Assembly (NCBI GenBank): GCA_019638595.1
Contig: JAHBTJ010000011.1
Span: 124,001-188,000 of the forward strand
Direction: 5' to 3'
Source: Chitinophagaceae bacterium
GTDB lineage: Bacteria; Bacteroidota; Bacteroidia; Chitinophagales; Chitinophagaceae
DNA length: 64,000 nucleotides
Shown here: piece after piece, positions 36,979 through 46,442 of the stretch
Layout of the letters: every line of letters begins with the position of its first letter
Numbering within the stretch: the first letter of the stretch is position 1
Made by a program: the position numbers and the translations under genes
The notes under the pieces: model-generated
Databases searched by the model: none
Seen by the model: the letters and a program-made list of their open reading frames with translations, nothing else
Told to the model about the DNA's origin: nothing

Positions 36979-38223
36979 ATGAATCTGATCTTTTTAAAAC
37001 TGAACAATGGTCCAATCAGGAACCCGCTTGTTTGGACTGGAACGAAATGTATTATTTTCCTTTGTACCGTTTGGGTATTGATCTTAACAAGCTGCAGATC
37101 ATCTGTGGAATCCATTGATCCGGAGCCCGAATTACCGATAGACATTCCTGAAGGGGATGTATCGGTGGCTGCGTATTATTTTCCCAACTGGGGACCTGTA
37201 GCCGAATCCGAATGGCAGCTCATTAAGTTTGCTAAACCCCGTTTTAATGGTCATCAGCAACCTAAGGTTCCGCTGTGGGGATATGAAAACGAAAATGAAC
37301 CTGCCGTGATGTCCAAAAAAATAGAGGCGGCAGCCAGTCATGGGATTGATGCCTTTATTTTCGACTGGTATTATTTTGACCAGCCCCATGGAAAATATCT
37401 TTATAAAGCGCTGGAAGAAGGTTTCCTGGGGGCAGACAATAATACAGATATTAAGTTTGCGCTCATGTGGTGCAATCATGATGTAGGTAATATGAAAGGT
37501 GCTGTAACCCCGGGCACCTTCACAGATATCATGGATTATATAATAGAGAAATATTTTAAACATCCGTCTTATTGGTTAATTGATGGCTGTCCTTATTTTT
37601 CTATCTATCAGATTCATACATTTATTGAAACCTTTGGCGGAGATGTTCAGAAAGCCGCCGAAGCTATCGGGCTGTTCCGGTCAAAAGTTAAAGCAGCCGG
37701 GTTTAAAGATCTCCATCTGAATGGTGTGTTATTTGGATTGAATAACTACATGGATGTGGCCGTTAATAGCCTGAAGGTGAACAGTACAACGTCTTATGTG
37801 TGGATCCATCATAATGCATTACCTTCTTTTCCTGCTACAAAGTACGAGGTAGCAGTTGACCAGTATTTTCGCAGCGTAAAAAATGGCGGTGGCGCAAACG
37901 GTCTGGAAAAACCAGCTACCTCTATCCCTGTTCCCTATCACCTCAATGTAAGTATGGGCTGGGATTCTTCGCCCAGGTGCGGGAATGCCAGCGACTGGAT
38001 GCAGCGGCGTGATTATCCCTATGGTGCTGTGATAACGGATAACACACCTTACCTGTTTAAAAAAGCTTTGGCAGAAGCCAAAAAAATAACAATGGAAAAA
38101 CCTCCCGGCGAGCGGATCATCACGATCAATTCATGGAACGAATGGGGGGAGGGGTCCTACCTGGAACCAGATACGCAGAATGAGATGAAATATCTCAAAG
38201 CAGTGAGGGATGTATTTAAATAA
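36979..38223 (+). CDS. WbsX/GH99-like lipoprotein 6
   Basis: The 414-residue protein has a long N-region and a lipoprotein signal (CIIFLCTVWVLILTSC), an acidic spacer (PEPELPIDIPEGD), and then the WbsX pattern: VAAYYFPNWGPV, EWQLIKFAKPRFNGHQQPKV, ASHGIDAFIFDWYYFDQPHG, LMWCNHDVGNMKG and INSWNEWGEGSYLEPD with E388 and E391. It is most like protein 3 (shared FKHPSYWLIDG.PYFSIY). It is the last of six consecutive GH99-like genes. Confidence 0.78.
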   Translation: MNLIFLKLNNGPIRNPLVWTGTKCIIFLCTVWVLILTSCRSSVESIDPEPELPIDIPEGDVSVAAYYFPNWGPVAESEWQLIKFAKPRFNGHQQPKVPLWGYENENEPAVMSKKIEAAASHGIDAFIFDWYYFDQPHGKYLYKALEEGFLGADNNTDIKFALMWCNHDVGNMKGAVTPGTFTDIMDYIIEKYFKHPSYWLIDGCPYFSIYQIHTFIETFGGDVQKAAEAIGLFRSKVKAAGFKDLHLNGVLFGLNNYMDVAVNSLKVNSTTSYVWIHHNALPSFPATKYEVAVDQYFRSVKNGGGANGLEKPATSIPVPYHLNVSMGWDSSPRCGNASDWMQRRDYPYGAVITDNTPYLFKKALAEAKKITMEKPPGERIITINSWNEWGEGSYLEPDTQNEMKYLKAVRDVFK

Positions 38224-38249
38224 AATGCTGTCATTATAATCAAAAATTC

Positions 38250-40421
38250 ATGAAACTTCTATTGACAGGCTTTTGCCTGGGCATTGTTGTTTTTGCCGGC
38301 CGCACTCAAACAATCGATGAAAGCATAGCCTTCAAATTCAGGAATCCACCTTTACCATATCACATGAACCTGAATGTTCATCACGCTCCTTACGAACCTG
38401 CGAAGCAGGATATGCTGCTGGATTCTTTATTGCGTTGCGGATATGGAGGTGTGGCCACCAATGTTAACTGGACGGAGGATTATTTGAAGAATAGTGAAGC
38501 GTTTTCGTCTTTCTTTCGTTTTGCACGTTCAGCCCGGAACAAAGGCATGGAAGTATGGCTGTACGACGAAAAAGGATATCCTTCCGGAATGGCAGGCGGT
38601 CATATCCTTTCGGAACATCCGGAATGGGAATCTGAAGGGATGTTTTTTAAAGATACAGTGATAACCGGTCCTACAAAAACAGGTATACCGGTGCTTCCCG
38701 GGAAACTCATTATAGCCACTGCATTTCCCTTAAAAAACGGAGAGGTACAGTTTGAAAAAGGGGAAGACCTCCGCCATCGGCTAACCGGTGGCAGGCTTCA
38801 GTGGAATGCACCCGGTGGTACCTGGAAAATAGTGCAAATATCGTCAGGTGCGTTGTATCATGGTTTTCAGGCGGGCACTAACAGGGCAGGAGAGGTACTT
38901 CGTTATCCCAGTTTGCTGCTACCGGAAGTTACAGATCGCTTTATTGAATTAACCCATAAAAAGTACGAGGAGGTTTCGGGCAGTTTGCTTGGTGATTTAT
39001 TTTTTTCAACTTTTACAGACGAACCCTCCTCCATGGCTATGCCTTATCATAACCTGGGTTACGGAGTGTATCCATGGAAAAGTAATGTTTCTGATGCATT
39101 TAAAAAGCGGTATGGATACAACCTGCAGGACCGGCTCATTTCGCTGATGCTGGACAGCGGAAGGGAAGGAAAGAAGTTGAGGGTACAATATTTCAGTATT
39201 ATCGCGGATTTAATGAGTTCGAATTACTTTAAAAAGATCAAAGATCACTGCCGCACTCAAACTCTGAAAACAGGAGGGCACCTGTTGCTCGAAGAGTCTA
39301 TGATGGCATGTGTACCGCTGTACGGAAATATTATGTCGTGTTTCAGGCAAATGGATATTCCCGGTATTGATGTGCTGACCGTTATGCCGGATTTTACACG
39401 ACGGTACATGATCTCCGGACGGATAGCCGCTTCAGCAGCAGAGCTTGAGGGCAATTCAATGGTGATGTCTGAAATATGCCCGGTGCCTGACTACGCGATT
39501 CATTCAGGTAAGGAAGCTCCGACCCTGCATGCAAAAGGAGTTGTTAACCGCCAGTTAGTAGCAGGGGTAACCAAATTCAATAACTATATGCAGCTTCAGC
39601 ACGAAAATGATGCAGGTAAGAAGGCTTTCAATACCTATGTTGCACGCGTGAGTATGCTAATGTCAGCCGGGGTTCGTGCATCCCGGATTGCAGTGTATTA
39701 CCCGGTGGAAACCATGTGGTCGAAATACAGACCTTTCCCATCTTCATTGCGTGGCTGGGATGATGTTCAGGGCGGTGATAGTGATGCGCAGCAATTGGAT
39801 CAACTGTTCATTGGTGTGAGTAACCTGTTGTACGAAAACCAATGGGAATATTCCTATATTGACAACCAGGGAATATGTGAATCGGTAGTGGAAGATGGCA
39901 AACTTCGTCATGGTCAGTCAAGCTGGGATGTATTAATTTTGCCCGGGGTAGAAACCATTTCTGAAGAAGCTATGCAAACGATTTCAACATTTTGTAAAAA
40001 GGGAGGAAAAGTTATTGCCATTCACGCTGTTCCTGAAAATTCACTTTCTGCATTTCCTTCTTCCATTGTTAAAAAATATACCGCCGATCTGCTATCTGCA
40101 AAGACCAAGAGCCATCAAAATTTCTTTTTTAAAAAGCGTTTTGAACCTTATGGTTTGAACGATCTTTTAAGCCGTTTGCTAGAGAAAGAGATCGTGATTT
40201 TTCCAAAAGAAAATGTTTTCTGTAGTCAGAAAATAGCGGCAGGGAAAAATGCCTACCTGATCACAAATGATAATTCACATCCAAAAGAATTAGACGTAAC
40301 GATAAAAAAAGGAAAATCTTTCATGTGCTGGAATCCCCAGACAGGGGAAACGTACCCTTTTATTAAGGATAAGAAACTACGCCTCGGAGCTTTTGAAAGT
40401 ATAATAATCAAAGAGGACTAA
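38250..40421 (+). CDS. GH106-like glycosyl hydrolase, short form
   Basis: The 723-residue secreted protein (signal MKLLLTGFCLGIVVFAG) has a TIM-barrel half with family-106-like features: MLLDSLLRCGYGGVATNVNW, MEVWLYDEKGYPSGMAGGHI, WNAPGGTWKIV, FFSTFTDEPSSM and GHLLLEESMMACVPLYG. A flavodoxin/GATase-like part follows (VLILPGVETISEEAMQTIST). It lacks the C-terminal sugar-binding sandwich of the GH106 protein at 20920. It probably acts on the same glycan as that enzyme and ends locus 1. Specificity unproven. Confidence 0.7.
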   Translation: MKLLLTGFCLGIVVFAGRTQTIDESIAFKFRNPPLPYHMNLNVHHAPYEPAKQDMLLDSLLRCGYGGVATNVNWTEDYLKNSEAFSSFFRFARSARNKGMEVWLYDEKGYPSGMAGGHILSEHPEWESEGMFFKDTVITGPTKTGIPVLPGKLIIATAFPLKNGEVQFEKGEDLRHRLTGGRLQWNAPGGTWKIVQISSGALYHGFQAGTNRAGEVLRYPSLLLPEVTDRFIELTHKKYEEVSGSLLGDLFFSTFTDEPSSMAMPYHNLGYGVYPWKSNVSDAFKKRYGYNLQDRLISLMLDSGREGKKLRVQYFSIIADLMSSNYFKKIKDHCRTQTLKTGGHLLLEESMMACVPLYGNIMSCFRQMDIPGIDVLTVMPDFTRRYMISGRIAASAAELEGNSMVMSEICPVPDYAIHSGKEAPTLHAKGVVNRQLVAGVTKFNNYMQLQHENDAGKKAFNTYVARVSMLMSAGVRASRIAVYYPVETMWSKYRPFPSSLRGWDDVQGGDSDAQQLDQLFIGVSNLLYENQWEYSYIDNQGICESVVEDGKLRHGQSSWDVLILPGVETISEEAMQTISTFCKKGGKVIAIHAVPENSLSAFPSSIVKKYTADLLSAKTKSHQNFFFKKRFEPYGLNDLLSRLLEKEIVIFPKENVFCSQKIAAGKNAYLITNDNSHPKELDVTIKKGKSFMCWNPQTGETYPFIKDKKLRLGAFESIIIKED

Positions 40422-40454
40422 AGGGCGTGTATTTTTATATTAATACTCAAATGT

Positions 40455-40568
40455 TGAGCATCAGTACAAAAGCCAGGCAGATTTACCTTTGGTGAGAAGA
40501 GTTCTCCCTCGCGAAAGAGTGATAAAACTACAGTGTTCGTGTTGGCTCGGTTATAATGGCATCATTAG
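40455..40568 (-). repeat. Interspersed ~110-bp repeat, copy 1
   Basis: In the 513-base gap between loci 1 and 2. The sequence from GAGCATCAGTACAAAAGC to TTATAATGGCATCATTA matches, in reverse complement, 60568-60681 and, with a deletion, 60776-60868. It includes TCTCCCTCGCGAAAGAGTGA. A GTCATTTCGAAC fragment of a different short repeat lies further on near 40711, and a small hairpin (AGGTATTT/AAATACCT) at 40816-40838. No gene or promoter was recognised in the gap. Confidence 0.75.
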
Positions 40569-40934
40569 GGATTGCTTCGACGCAAAGCAGCATAATACTT
40601 CAGTCCCTTAAGGATACTGTTTTTACAGCAAACTAAACTACTTAAGTGTCATCTCTATATTTTACGCGCTACGAGTTGGGAACTCGAAAGGACGGGAACC
40701 CCGAACGTCATTTCGAACCCGCCTTCCTGATGTTTGAATTAAATCCGCCACTATCTGCCCAAATCAATGAGTGCGCCGGGCATCAACACCAATTTTTCAT
40801 CGTATCCGGGCTTGGAGGTATTTAAAAAAGAAATACCTGTGCCTTGCTAATGTAAAAAATTACAATTGAAATGTATTGTTTATTAATATTGCTGAACAAA
40901 TACAGCAATTTTTGTTTCCTGTTTAAACTTTAAA

Positions 40935-41540
40935 ATGCTTTATGAGTTGCTGACTGCTTACTTACATAACGAAGATAAACTATTGGAACGTATAGCCAAT
41001 AGTGATGCTGAGGCATTCACCATATTTTTTCATCAGTACAGGAATAAGGTATATTCAGTAGCGCTGAAGGTTTCCGGGGCAGGCCCGGTAGCGGAAGATG
41101 CGGTGCAGGATATTTTTATGAAAGTATGGATGAAGCGCGCTGATCTTGCGCAGGTAAATAATATCGGAGCATGGCTTAATACCATTACCTGTAATCATGT
41201 ATTTACTTTATTAAAGCGAAGAACGAACAAAGAGCGTAAAGAAATAACGCTGGAGTATCTTGAAATAGCCGATCCGGGAATGGCTGATACAGATAAAATG
41301 GTGCTAAGCAGGGAAACTGAAGCTATTCTTAAAAGTGCTATTAAAACGCTTCCTCCACAACAAGGTAAAGTATACAGATTGGTAAAGGAATATGGTTGGA
41401 AGAGAGAAGAAGTTGCCATGCGCCTGAATCTTTCGGCTGAAACAGTAAAGGTGCATCTGGCGAGAGCCATAAAGAGCATCCGCGAGTATTGCCTGATGCA
41501 TATGGATGTTGTACTCCTGTTTGTGATACTGACTTTTTAA
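40935..41540 (+). CDS. ECF sigma-70 factor, SusCD-linked type (locus 2)
   Basis: The 201-residue protein has region 2 (AFTIFFHQYRNKVYSVALKV, VAEDAVQDIFMKVWMKRADL) and region 4 (TLPPQQGKVYRLVKEYGW, REEVAMRLNLSAETVKVHLA) of ECF sigma factors. The C-terminus carries a hydrophobic tail (HMDVVLLFVILTF), common in this subgroup. It is followed after 87 bases by its FecR partner, the standard arrangement, unlike locus 1. The intergenic sequence has a GGGTAACCC element and a T-rich stretch. Confidence 0.92.
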   Translation: MLYELLTAYLHNEDKLLERIANSDAEAFTIFFHQYRNKVYSVALKVSGAGPVAEDAVQDIFMKVWMKRADLAQVNNIGAWLNTITCNHVFTLLKRRTNKERKEITLEYLEIADPGMADTDKMVLSRETEAILKSAIKTLPPQQGKVYRLVKEYGWKREEVAMRLNLSAETVKVHLARAIKSIREYCLMHMDVVLLFVILTF

Positions 41541-41627
41541 TTTTTTATTCTCCGGGTAACCCTTTTTACTTTTAAAATAGTCTTACCAGATATAAAGGAC
41601 TGCTTTTTAACAATAAAGGATGCAGAT

Positions 41628-42671
41628 ATGTCCGCTTCCAGGATCAGGTATTTATTTGATAAATATATAAAAAATGAATGTTCACCTTCTGAACATTACG
41701 AATTTTCGGAATTGGTACGTGAAAACAGGCATGACGGAGAGCTGAAGGATTTATTAAGAGAACTGGTGGTTAATACAGGGGCAGAGCATACATTTTCTGA
41801 AGGTTCGGCAAATGCCATACTGAGCTCCATATTGAGCAGCGGGGAACAGCAGCCTGTAAAAATAAGATCATTACGTAACCGTAATATGGCAAAATGGTTA
41901 TCGGTTGCGGCTGCTGCTGTTATTTTGCTTATAGTGATAGGCTATGCAGTAAAACCTGCTGGCAAAAAAGATATTATTTCCGTTACGGGAGTAGCAACAG
42001 CGCCCAACCTGGTTACTGTTCATACTTCAACGGGTGAAAGTAAAGTTGTTAAACTGCCTGACGGTACAAAAATATGGATGAATCCCTCGAGCTCACTCGA
42101 ATATCCCATGGTTTTTTCCAACCAAGAAAGGGAGGTGCGTTTGTCGGGAGAAGCATTTTTTGAAGTAGCGCATAACCCGCATAAACCGTTCATTATTCAC
42201 AGTGGTGCGCTGCAAACAAAAGTTCTGGGCACTTCTTTTAATATACAGGCCTATGATAGCCAGGAAAATATTGCAGTAACGGTAGTAACCGGGAGGGTTA
42301 AGGTAAGCAACGATAAGAGAGTAGATAGCATAGAACTGTTACCAAACCAGCGGGTTGTGTTTGACAAAAAAACAGACAAGCTCATAAAAGAAAATACATC
42401 TGACGGTGCAGCACCGGATATTTTAAAAAGGAAAGTGGGCACTTTTGTATATCGTGACGAGCCGCTGCAAAAACTGGCAAAAGATATAGAAGCCTATTTT
42501 GGAGTAAAAATACGCCTGTCAGAAGCGATCAGGCATTGCGGTGTGGTAGCAAGCTTTGAAATCACGGATAAGCCGGAGGCCATTCTCGAACTTATTGCCA
42601 TCTCAATAAACGGGACTTTAGAGGTTGAAGATAACGGCTTTACCATTTATGGAGATGCATGTCCAAAATAG
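41628..42671 (+). CDS. FecR-family anti-sigma factor (locus 2)
   Basis: The 347-residue protein has an N-terminal cytoplasmic part, one transmembrane helix (WLSVAAAAVILLIVIGYAV, about residues 89-107), the FecR signature (GESKVVKLPDGTKIWMNPSS, RLSGEAFFEVAHNPHKPF, VLGTSFNIQAY), and a C-terminal DUF4974 domain (FVYRDEPLQKLAKDIEAYFG). It should bind the sigma factor just upstream and sense the STN domain of the SusC downstream. Confidence 0.92.
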   Translation: MSASRIRYLFDKYIKNECSPSEHYEFSELVRENRHDGELKDLLRELVVNTGAEHTFSEGSANAILSSILSSGEQQPVKIRSLRNRNMAKWLSVAAAAVILLIVIGYAVKPAGKKDIISVTGVATAPNLVTVHTSTGESKVVKLPDGTKIWMNPSSSLEYPMVFSNQEREVRLSGEAFFEVAHNPHKPFIIHSGALQTKVLGTSFNIQAYDSQENIAVTVVTGRVKVSNDKRVDSIELLPNQRVVFDKKTDKLIKENTSDGAAPDILKRKVGTFVYRDEPLQKLAKDIEAYFGVKIRLSEAIRHCGVVASFEITDKPEAILELIAISINGTLEVEDNGFTIYGDACPK

Positions 42672-42752
42672 CGAAAATTTCTATCCACTAAAATCAGCAT
42701 CAATGTATACAACCAAAACACAGCTCCATCCTACTTAAGTGTGCATAAAAAA

Positions 42753-42773
42753 CCGGATACTGCTGGTATCCGG
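42753..42773 (+). terminator. Hairpin between FecR and SusC (locus 2)
   Basis: CCGGATAC pairs perfectly with GTATCCGG around TGCTG, preceded by six A. No T-run follows. Position, A-run and stem size parallel the hairpin at 25596-25618 in locus 1, suggesting a shared way to uncouple susCD from the regulatory genes. Confidence 0.55.
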
Positions 42774-42859
42774 GATATTATATGCACCGGTAAAGTAGCG
42801 CCGTAAGTTTTCGACCGCAAACGGCAGCTACCTTGATAATCATATAACATTTCAAAACT

Positions 42860-45800
42860 ATGCAAAATTTTTGTAAGGGCAGGATTGTTCTAATACTAAA
42901 ACTTATGCGCTTATCCCTGCTAGCTTTATTTGTGATATGCAGCTCCGTAATGTCCCTTTTTGCCAAGCATGTAAAAGGGCAGGAAATACTTGATAAAAAA
43001 GTCACCATCACTTTTAAAAACGAGTCGCTGTTTGATGCGCTGGAAAGGATCAGGCGCGTAGCAGGTGTACAATTCTTTTATGCAACCAATATTATCAATC
43101 CCCAGGATAAAGTAACGGTTCCGGCAAAAACCTCAACATTGGGTGAGTTATTATCGGAAATTCTTGATCCCCACCGGTTAAATTATGTTGTTGCCGATAG
43201 CAATAAAGTGGTCATACGAAAAGATAAATCGCATATCTCTGTTGCCTCTGGCAGCAATATAGCACTATCTGCGCCCCAGGAAGAACTAACAGAAAAAAAT
43301 ATTGAAATAAACGGCAGGGTGATCGGGGCATCCGGTGAATTTCTTACAGGAGTTACAGTACAGGTTAAAGGAGGTGGAGCTGCTACCAAAACGGATGAAA
43401 ACGGTTTTTTCAGATTATCGGTTCCGGAGAACGCAACGCTGGTTTTTTCGTATGTGGGCTATAAAACCCTGGAAGTTCCGGTAAACCGCCGTACCGCCAT
43501 AGAAGTAACGCTTCAGCCGGTTGATGCTAAACTGGATGAAGTAGTGGTAGTAGGTTATGCTACACAAAAGAAAGCCAGCCTGGTGGGAGCTGTGGCAACT
43601 GTAAACTCGGAAGAGATTGCTGTAATGCCCGACGCGAATGTGGCTTCCCGGTTGCAGGGGCGCGTATCTGGGGTAAGCGTAACGAATAACAATTCTCCCG
43701 GGGGAACACCTTTGGTACGTATACGTGGGTTTGGCTCTATCAACAATAATGATCCCCTGTACGTGATTGACGGGGTACCTACTACCGAAGGTTTGGCCAG
43801 CATCAATCCCAATGATGTGGAATCCATGACAGTGTTAAAAGATGCATCTTCTTCTGCCATATACGGATCGCGCGCCTCTAACGGTGTGATATTAATCACT
43901 ACCAAAAGGGGAAAGAGCGGCACTCCGAAACTAACTTTCTCCTCCCGTGTAGGAACGCAATGGAATAAAAACAAAATGGATGTTTTAAGTCCCGCAGAGA
44001 TAGGCGAAATTTCATGGCTGCAGTACAGGAACGATGGCTTGCAGGTAGGAGATGTGAATTGGGGAAATCCTATGTTTGGCTATGGTGCAAACCCCGTGAT
44101 ACCGGACTATATCCTTCCGGTTGGAAAAATGGAGGGCGACCCGGCCGTGGACGAAAGCCTTTACAGGTGGCCAAGACCCTATTATGGCATCATCAAAGCG
44201 AATAAAACCGGGACTGACTGGTATGATGCAATTACAAATTCCAGCCCTTTGATCCAGGATTATAACCTGGGTGTAACCGGTGGTACGGAAAAAACGAATT
44301 ACTCCTTCTCGTTCGGATACACCAACCAGAATGGTATTTTAAAATATACCGGTTTTCAACGATACTCATTGCGTTCTAACGTAGATGCGCAGGTAACCAA
44401 CTGGTTAAAAATAGGGGAGGCGCTGGGAGTAGCCTATACCGACCAAACGGGGATAACAAATAATAACGACCTGAATCCTGTTGCACTGGCTGCCCGTACC
44501 AGCACCATGATGCCGGTTACTGATATAAGGGGCAACTGGGCCGGAGGATGGAACCCTGCGGCTCTCCTGTACCGCAATAAGGATGACTATTCCAAAAGAC
44601 TGCGTGTACTGGGAAATGCGTATGCACAGGCTACGTTTGCCAAACATTTTACTTTAAAATCGCTTGTGGGTATAGACTACAATTCAATCCGCAACCTCGA
44701 CAGGAACCTGATCATGTATGAGTCAAGCGATGCCGCTGCATCTGATGTGCTTAGCCAGAGTTATAATGGCGGGTTGCAGTATAACTGGGATAATACTTTA
44801 AATTATAACCGGTCTTTCGGCAACCATAATTTGAATGTACTCGGGGGCACGTCTGTAGTAAGCAGCTTCGGTGAATCGCTGACAGGCAGCCGCTCCACTT
44901 TTGCATTAACGGATATGGATTATATGGTGCTGGATGCAGGTGAAAAAGACCAGGCTAGTTCCGGCTCCTTTGATGAATGGTATACTTTTTCCTATTTCGG
45001 CAGGTTAAACTACGACTACCAGGGAAAATATTTGCTGGAAGCGGTAATCCGCAGGGATGCTTCCTCGCGCTTTTCCAAAGAAAACAGGTGGGGAACGTTT
45101 CCTGCGCTGGCTGTTGGATGGCGTTTGTCGAAAGAGGCCTTTATGCAAAACATTCATTGGATTACGGATCTGAAAATAAGGGCGGGCTATGGGCAAAACG
45201 GTAATGACAACGTGGGTAATTATAATATATACAGCACATACAGATCCAATATGTTCGAGGCGTACTATAATATCTCCGGATCCGGTACCACCACTTCCCA
45301 GGCAGGTTTCAGGAAGTACAAACTTGGCAACCCCAATGCGCGCTGGGAGGCTACCCGGACAACAGATATCGGGTTAGACGCCGTATTGTTTGATAACAAG
45401 ATAGAATTTACATTCGATGCCTATACCCGGAAAACTACAGATATGCTGTACCCCGATTCAAAGCCCGCAACTTTTGGAATGGTGGAACTGCCTTCTGTAA
45501 ATATCGGTGAAATGCAGAACAAAGGCTTCGACGCATCGCTGTTGTACAGGGGTAAAATGGGAAAAGATTTTTCTTTTGTTATACAGGGAAATGTATCACA
45601 CTATAAGAACAAGGTGATCAGCCTGAATGGCAAGCCCAATGAAATACGCTATGGAAGCACGTTGCGTAATTCTTTTTACAATGCTTCTACAGCGGGTCAG
45701 CCTATCTCCTCTTTCTATGGATATGTGGTGGAGGGAATATTCAATACCTGGGATGAGATCAGTAAACACCCGAAATATAATCCTGATGTGAATGGTAATG

Positions 45801-46390
45801 ATACCTATAGTAAACCCGGCATGTTCAAGTATAAAGATGCAAACGGGGATGGTGTAATTACGGCAGCAGACAGGACATTTATGGGCAGCCCGCACCCCGA
45901 TTTTACATACGGACTGAATATTGATCTGAAATATAAAAGCTGGGATCTGTCTGCATTCTTCCAGGGAGTACAGGGCAATCAATTGCTAAACTATCTTCAG
46001 TGGGACAACTTTGCATATATAAATACCAAAAGAAGCCTGTATGAGTCATGGACGGAAGAACGGTATGCAAGTGGCGACAAGATCACTTTTCCTATTATTA
46101 CAAGAGATGTTACCCAGTTACACCTGCCAAACTCCGCCTTTCTTGAAAATGGTTCTTATTTCAGGATGAAGAGCCTGTCGCTCGGTTATAACCTGTCTTC
46201 AGACATTGCTGCCAGGATGAAGCTGCGGGGCGCCAGGATTTATGTGCAGACAACAAACCTGTTCACCATTACTTCCTATACCGGGCTCGACCCCGAAGTG
46301 ACCCAGGTAAATAATCTTACACATGGTGTTGATAATGGAGTATATCCAACTTCTCAAACTTTTATGATTGGCCTCGATTTGAATTTATAG
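42860..46390 (+). CDS. SusC/RagA TonB-linked outer-membrane importer with STN domain (locus 2)
   Basis: The 1176-residue protein has a signal segment (LMRLSLLALFVICSSVMSLF), an STN domain (ESLFDALERIRRVAGVQFFY), the carboxypeptidase-regulatory-like domain (INGRVIGASGEFLTGVTVQV), the SusC plug hallmark (LDEVVVVGYATQKKASLVGA; VRIRGFGSINNNDPLYVIDG; VLKDASSSAIYGSRASNGVI) and a barrel ending in FMIGLDLNL. It imports an oligosaccharide with its SusD and signals through FecR. Sequence is clearly different from the locus 1 SusC, so the ligands probably differ. Confidence 0.95.
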   Translation: MQNFCKGRIVLILKLMRLSLLALFVICSSVMSLFAKHVKGQEILDKKVTITFKNESLFDALERIRRVAGVQFFYATNIINPQDKVTVPAKTSTLGELLSEILDPHRLNYVVADSNKVVIRKDKSHISVASGSNIALSAPQEELTEKNIEINGRVIGASGEFLTGVTVQVKGGGAATKTDENGFFRLSVPENATLVFSYVGYKTLEVPVNRRTAIEVTLQPVDAKLDEVVVVGYATQKKASLVGAVATVNSEEIAVMPDANVASRLQGRVSGVSVTNNNSPGGTPLVRIRGFGSINNNDPLYVIDGVPTTEGLASINPNDVESMTVLKDASSSAIYGSRASNGVILITTKRGKSGTPKLTFSSRVGTQWNKNKMDVLSPAEIGEISWLQYRNDGLQVGDVNWGNPMFGYGANPVIPDYILPVGKMEGDPAVDESLYRWPRPYYGIIKANKTGTDWYDAITNSSPLIQDYNLGVTGGTEKTNYSFSFGYTNQNGILKYTGFQRYSLRSNVDAQVTNWLKIGEALGVAYTDQTGITNNNDLNPVALAARTSTMMPVTDIRGNWAGGWNPAALLYRNKDDYSKRLRVLGNAYAQATFAKHFTLKSLVGIDYNSIRNLDRNLIMYESSDAAASDVLSQSYNGGLQYNWDNTLNYNRSFGNHNLNVLGGTSVVSSFGESLTGSRSTFALTDMDYMVLDAGEKDQASSGSFDEWYTFSYFGRLNYDYQGKYLLEAVIRRDASSRFSKENRWGTFPALAVGWRLSKEAFMQNIHWITDLKIRAGYGQNGNDNVGNYNIYSTYRSNMFEAYYNISGSGTTTSQAGFRKYKLGNPNARWEATRTTDIGLDAVLFDNKIEFTFDAYTRKTTDMLYPDSKPATFGMVELPSVNIGEMQNKGFDASLLYRGKMGKDFSFVIQGNVSHYKNKVISLNGKPNEIRYGSTLRNSFYNASTAGQPISSFYGYVVEGIFNTWDEISKHPKYNPDVNGNDTYSKPGMFKYKDANGDGVITAADRTFMGSPHPDFTYGLNIDLKYKSWDLSAFFQGVQGNQLLNYLQWDNFAYINTKRSLYESWTEERYASGDKITFPIITRDVTQLHLPNSAFLENGSYFRMKSLSLGYNLSSDIAARMKLRGARIYVQTTNLFTITSYTGLDPEVTQVNNLTHGVDNGVYPTSQTFMIGLDLNL

Positions 46391-46442
46391 TTCAGGATAG
46401 CCGGCCGGAAAAATAAATTGTAGTTCATATAAAAAGTAACTG

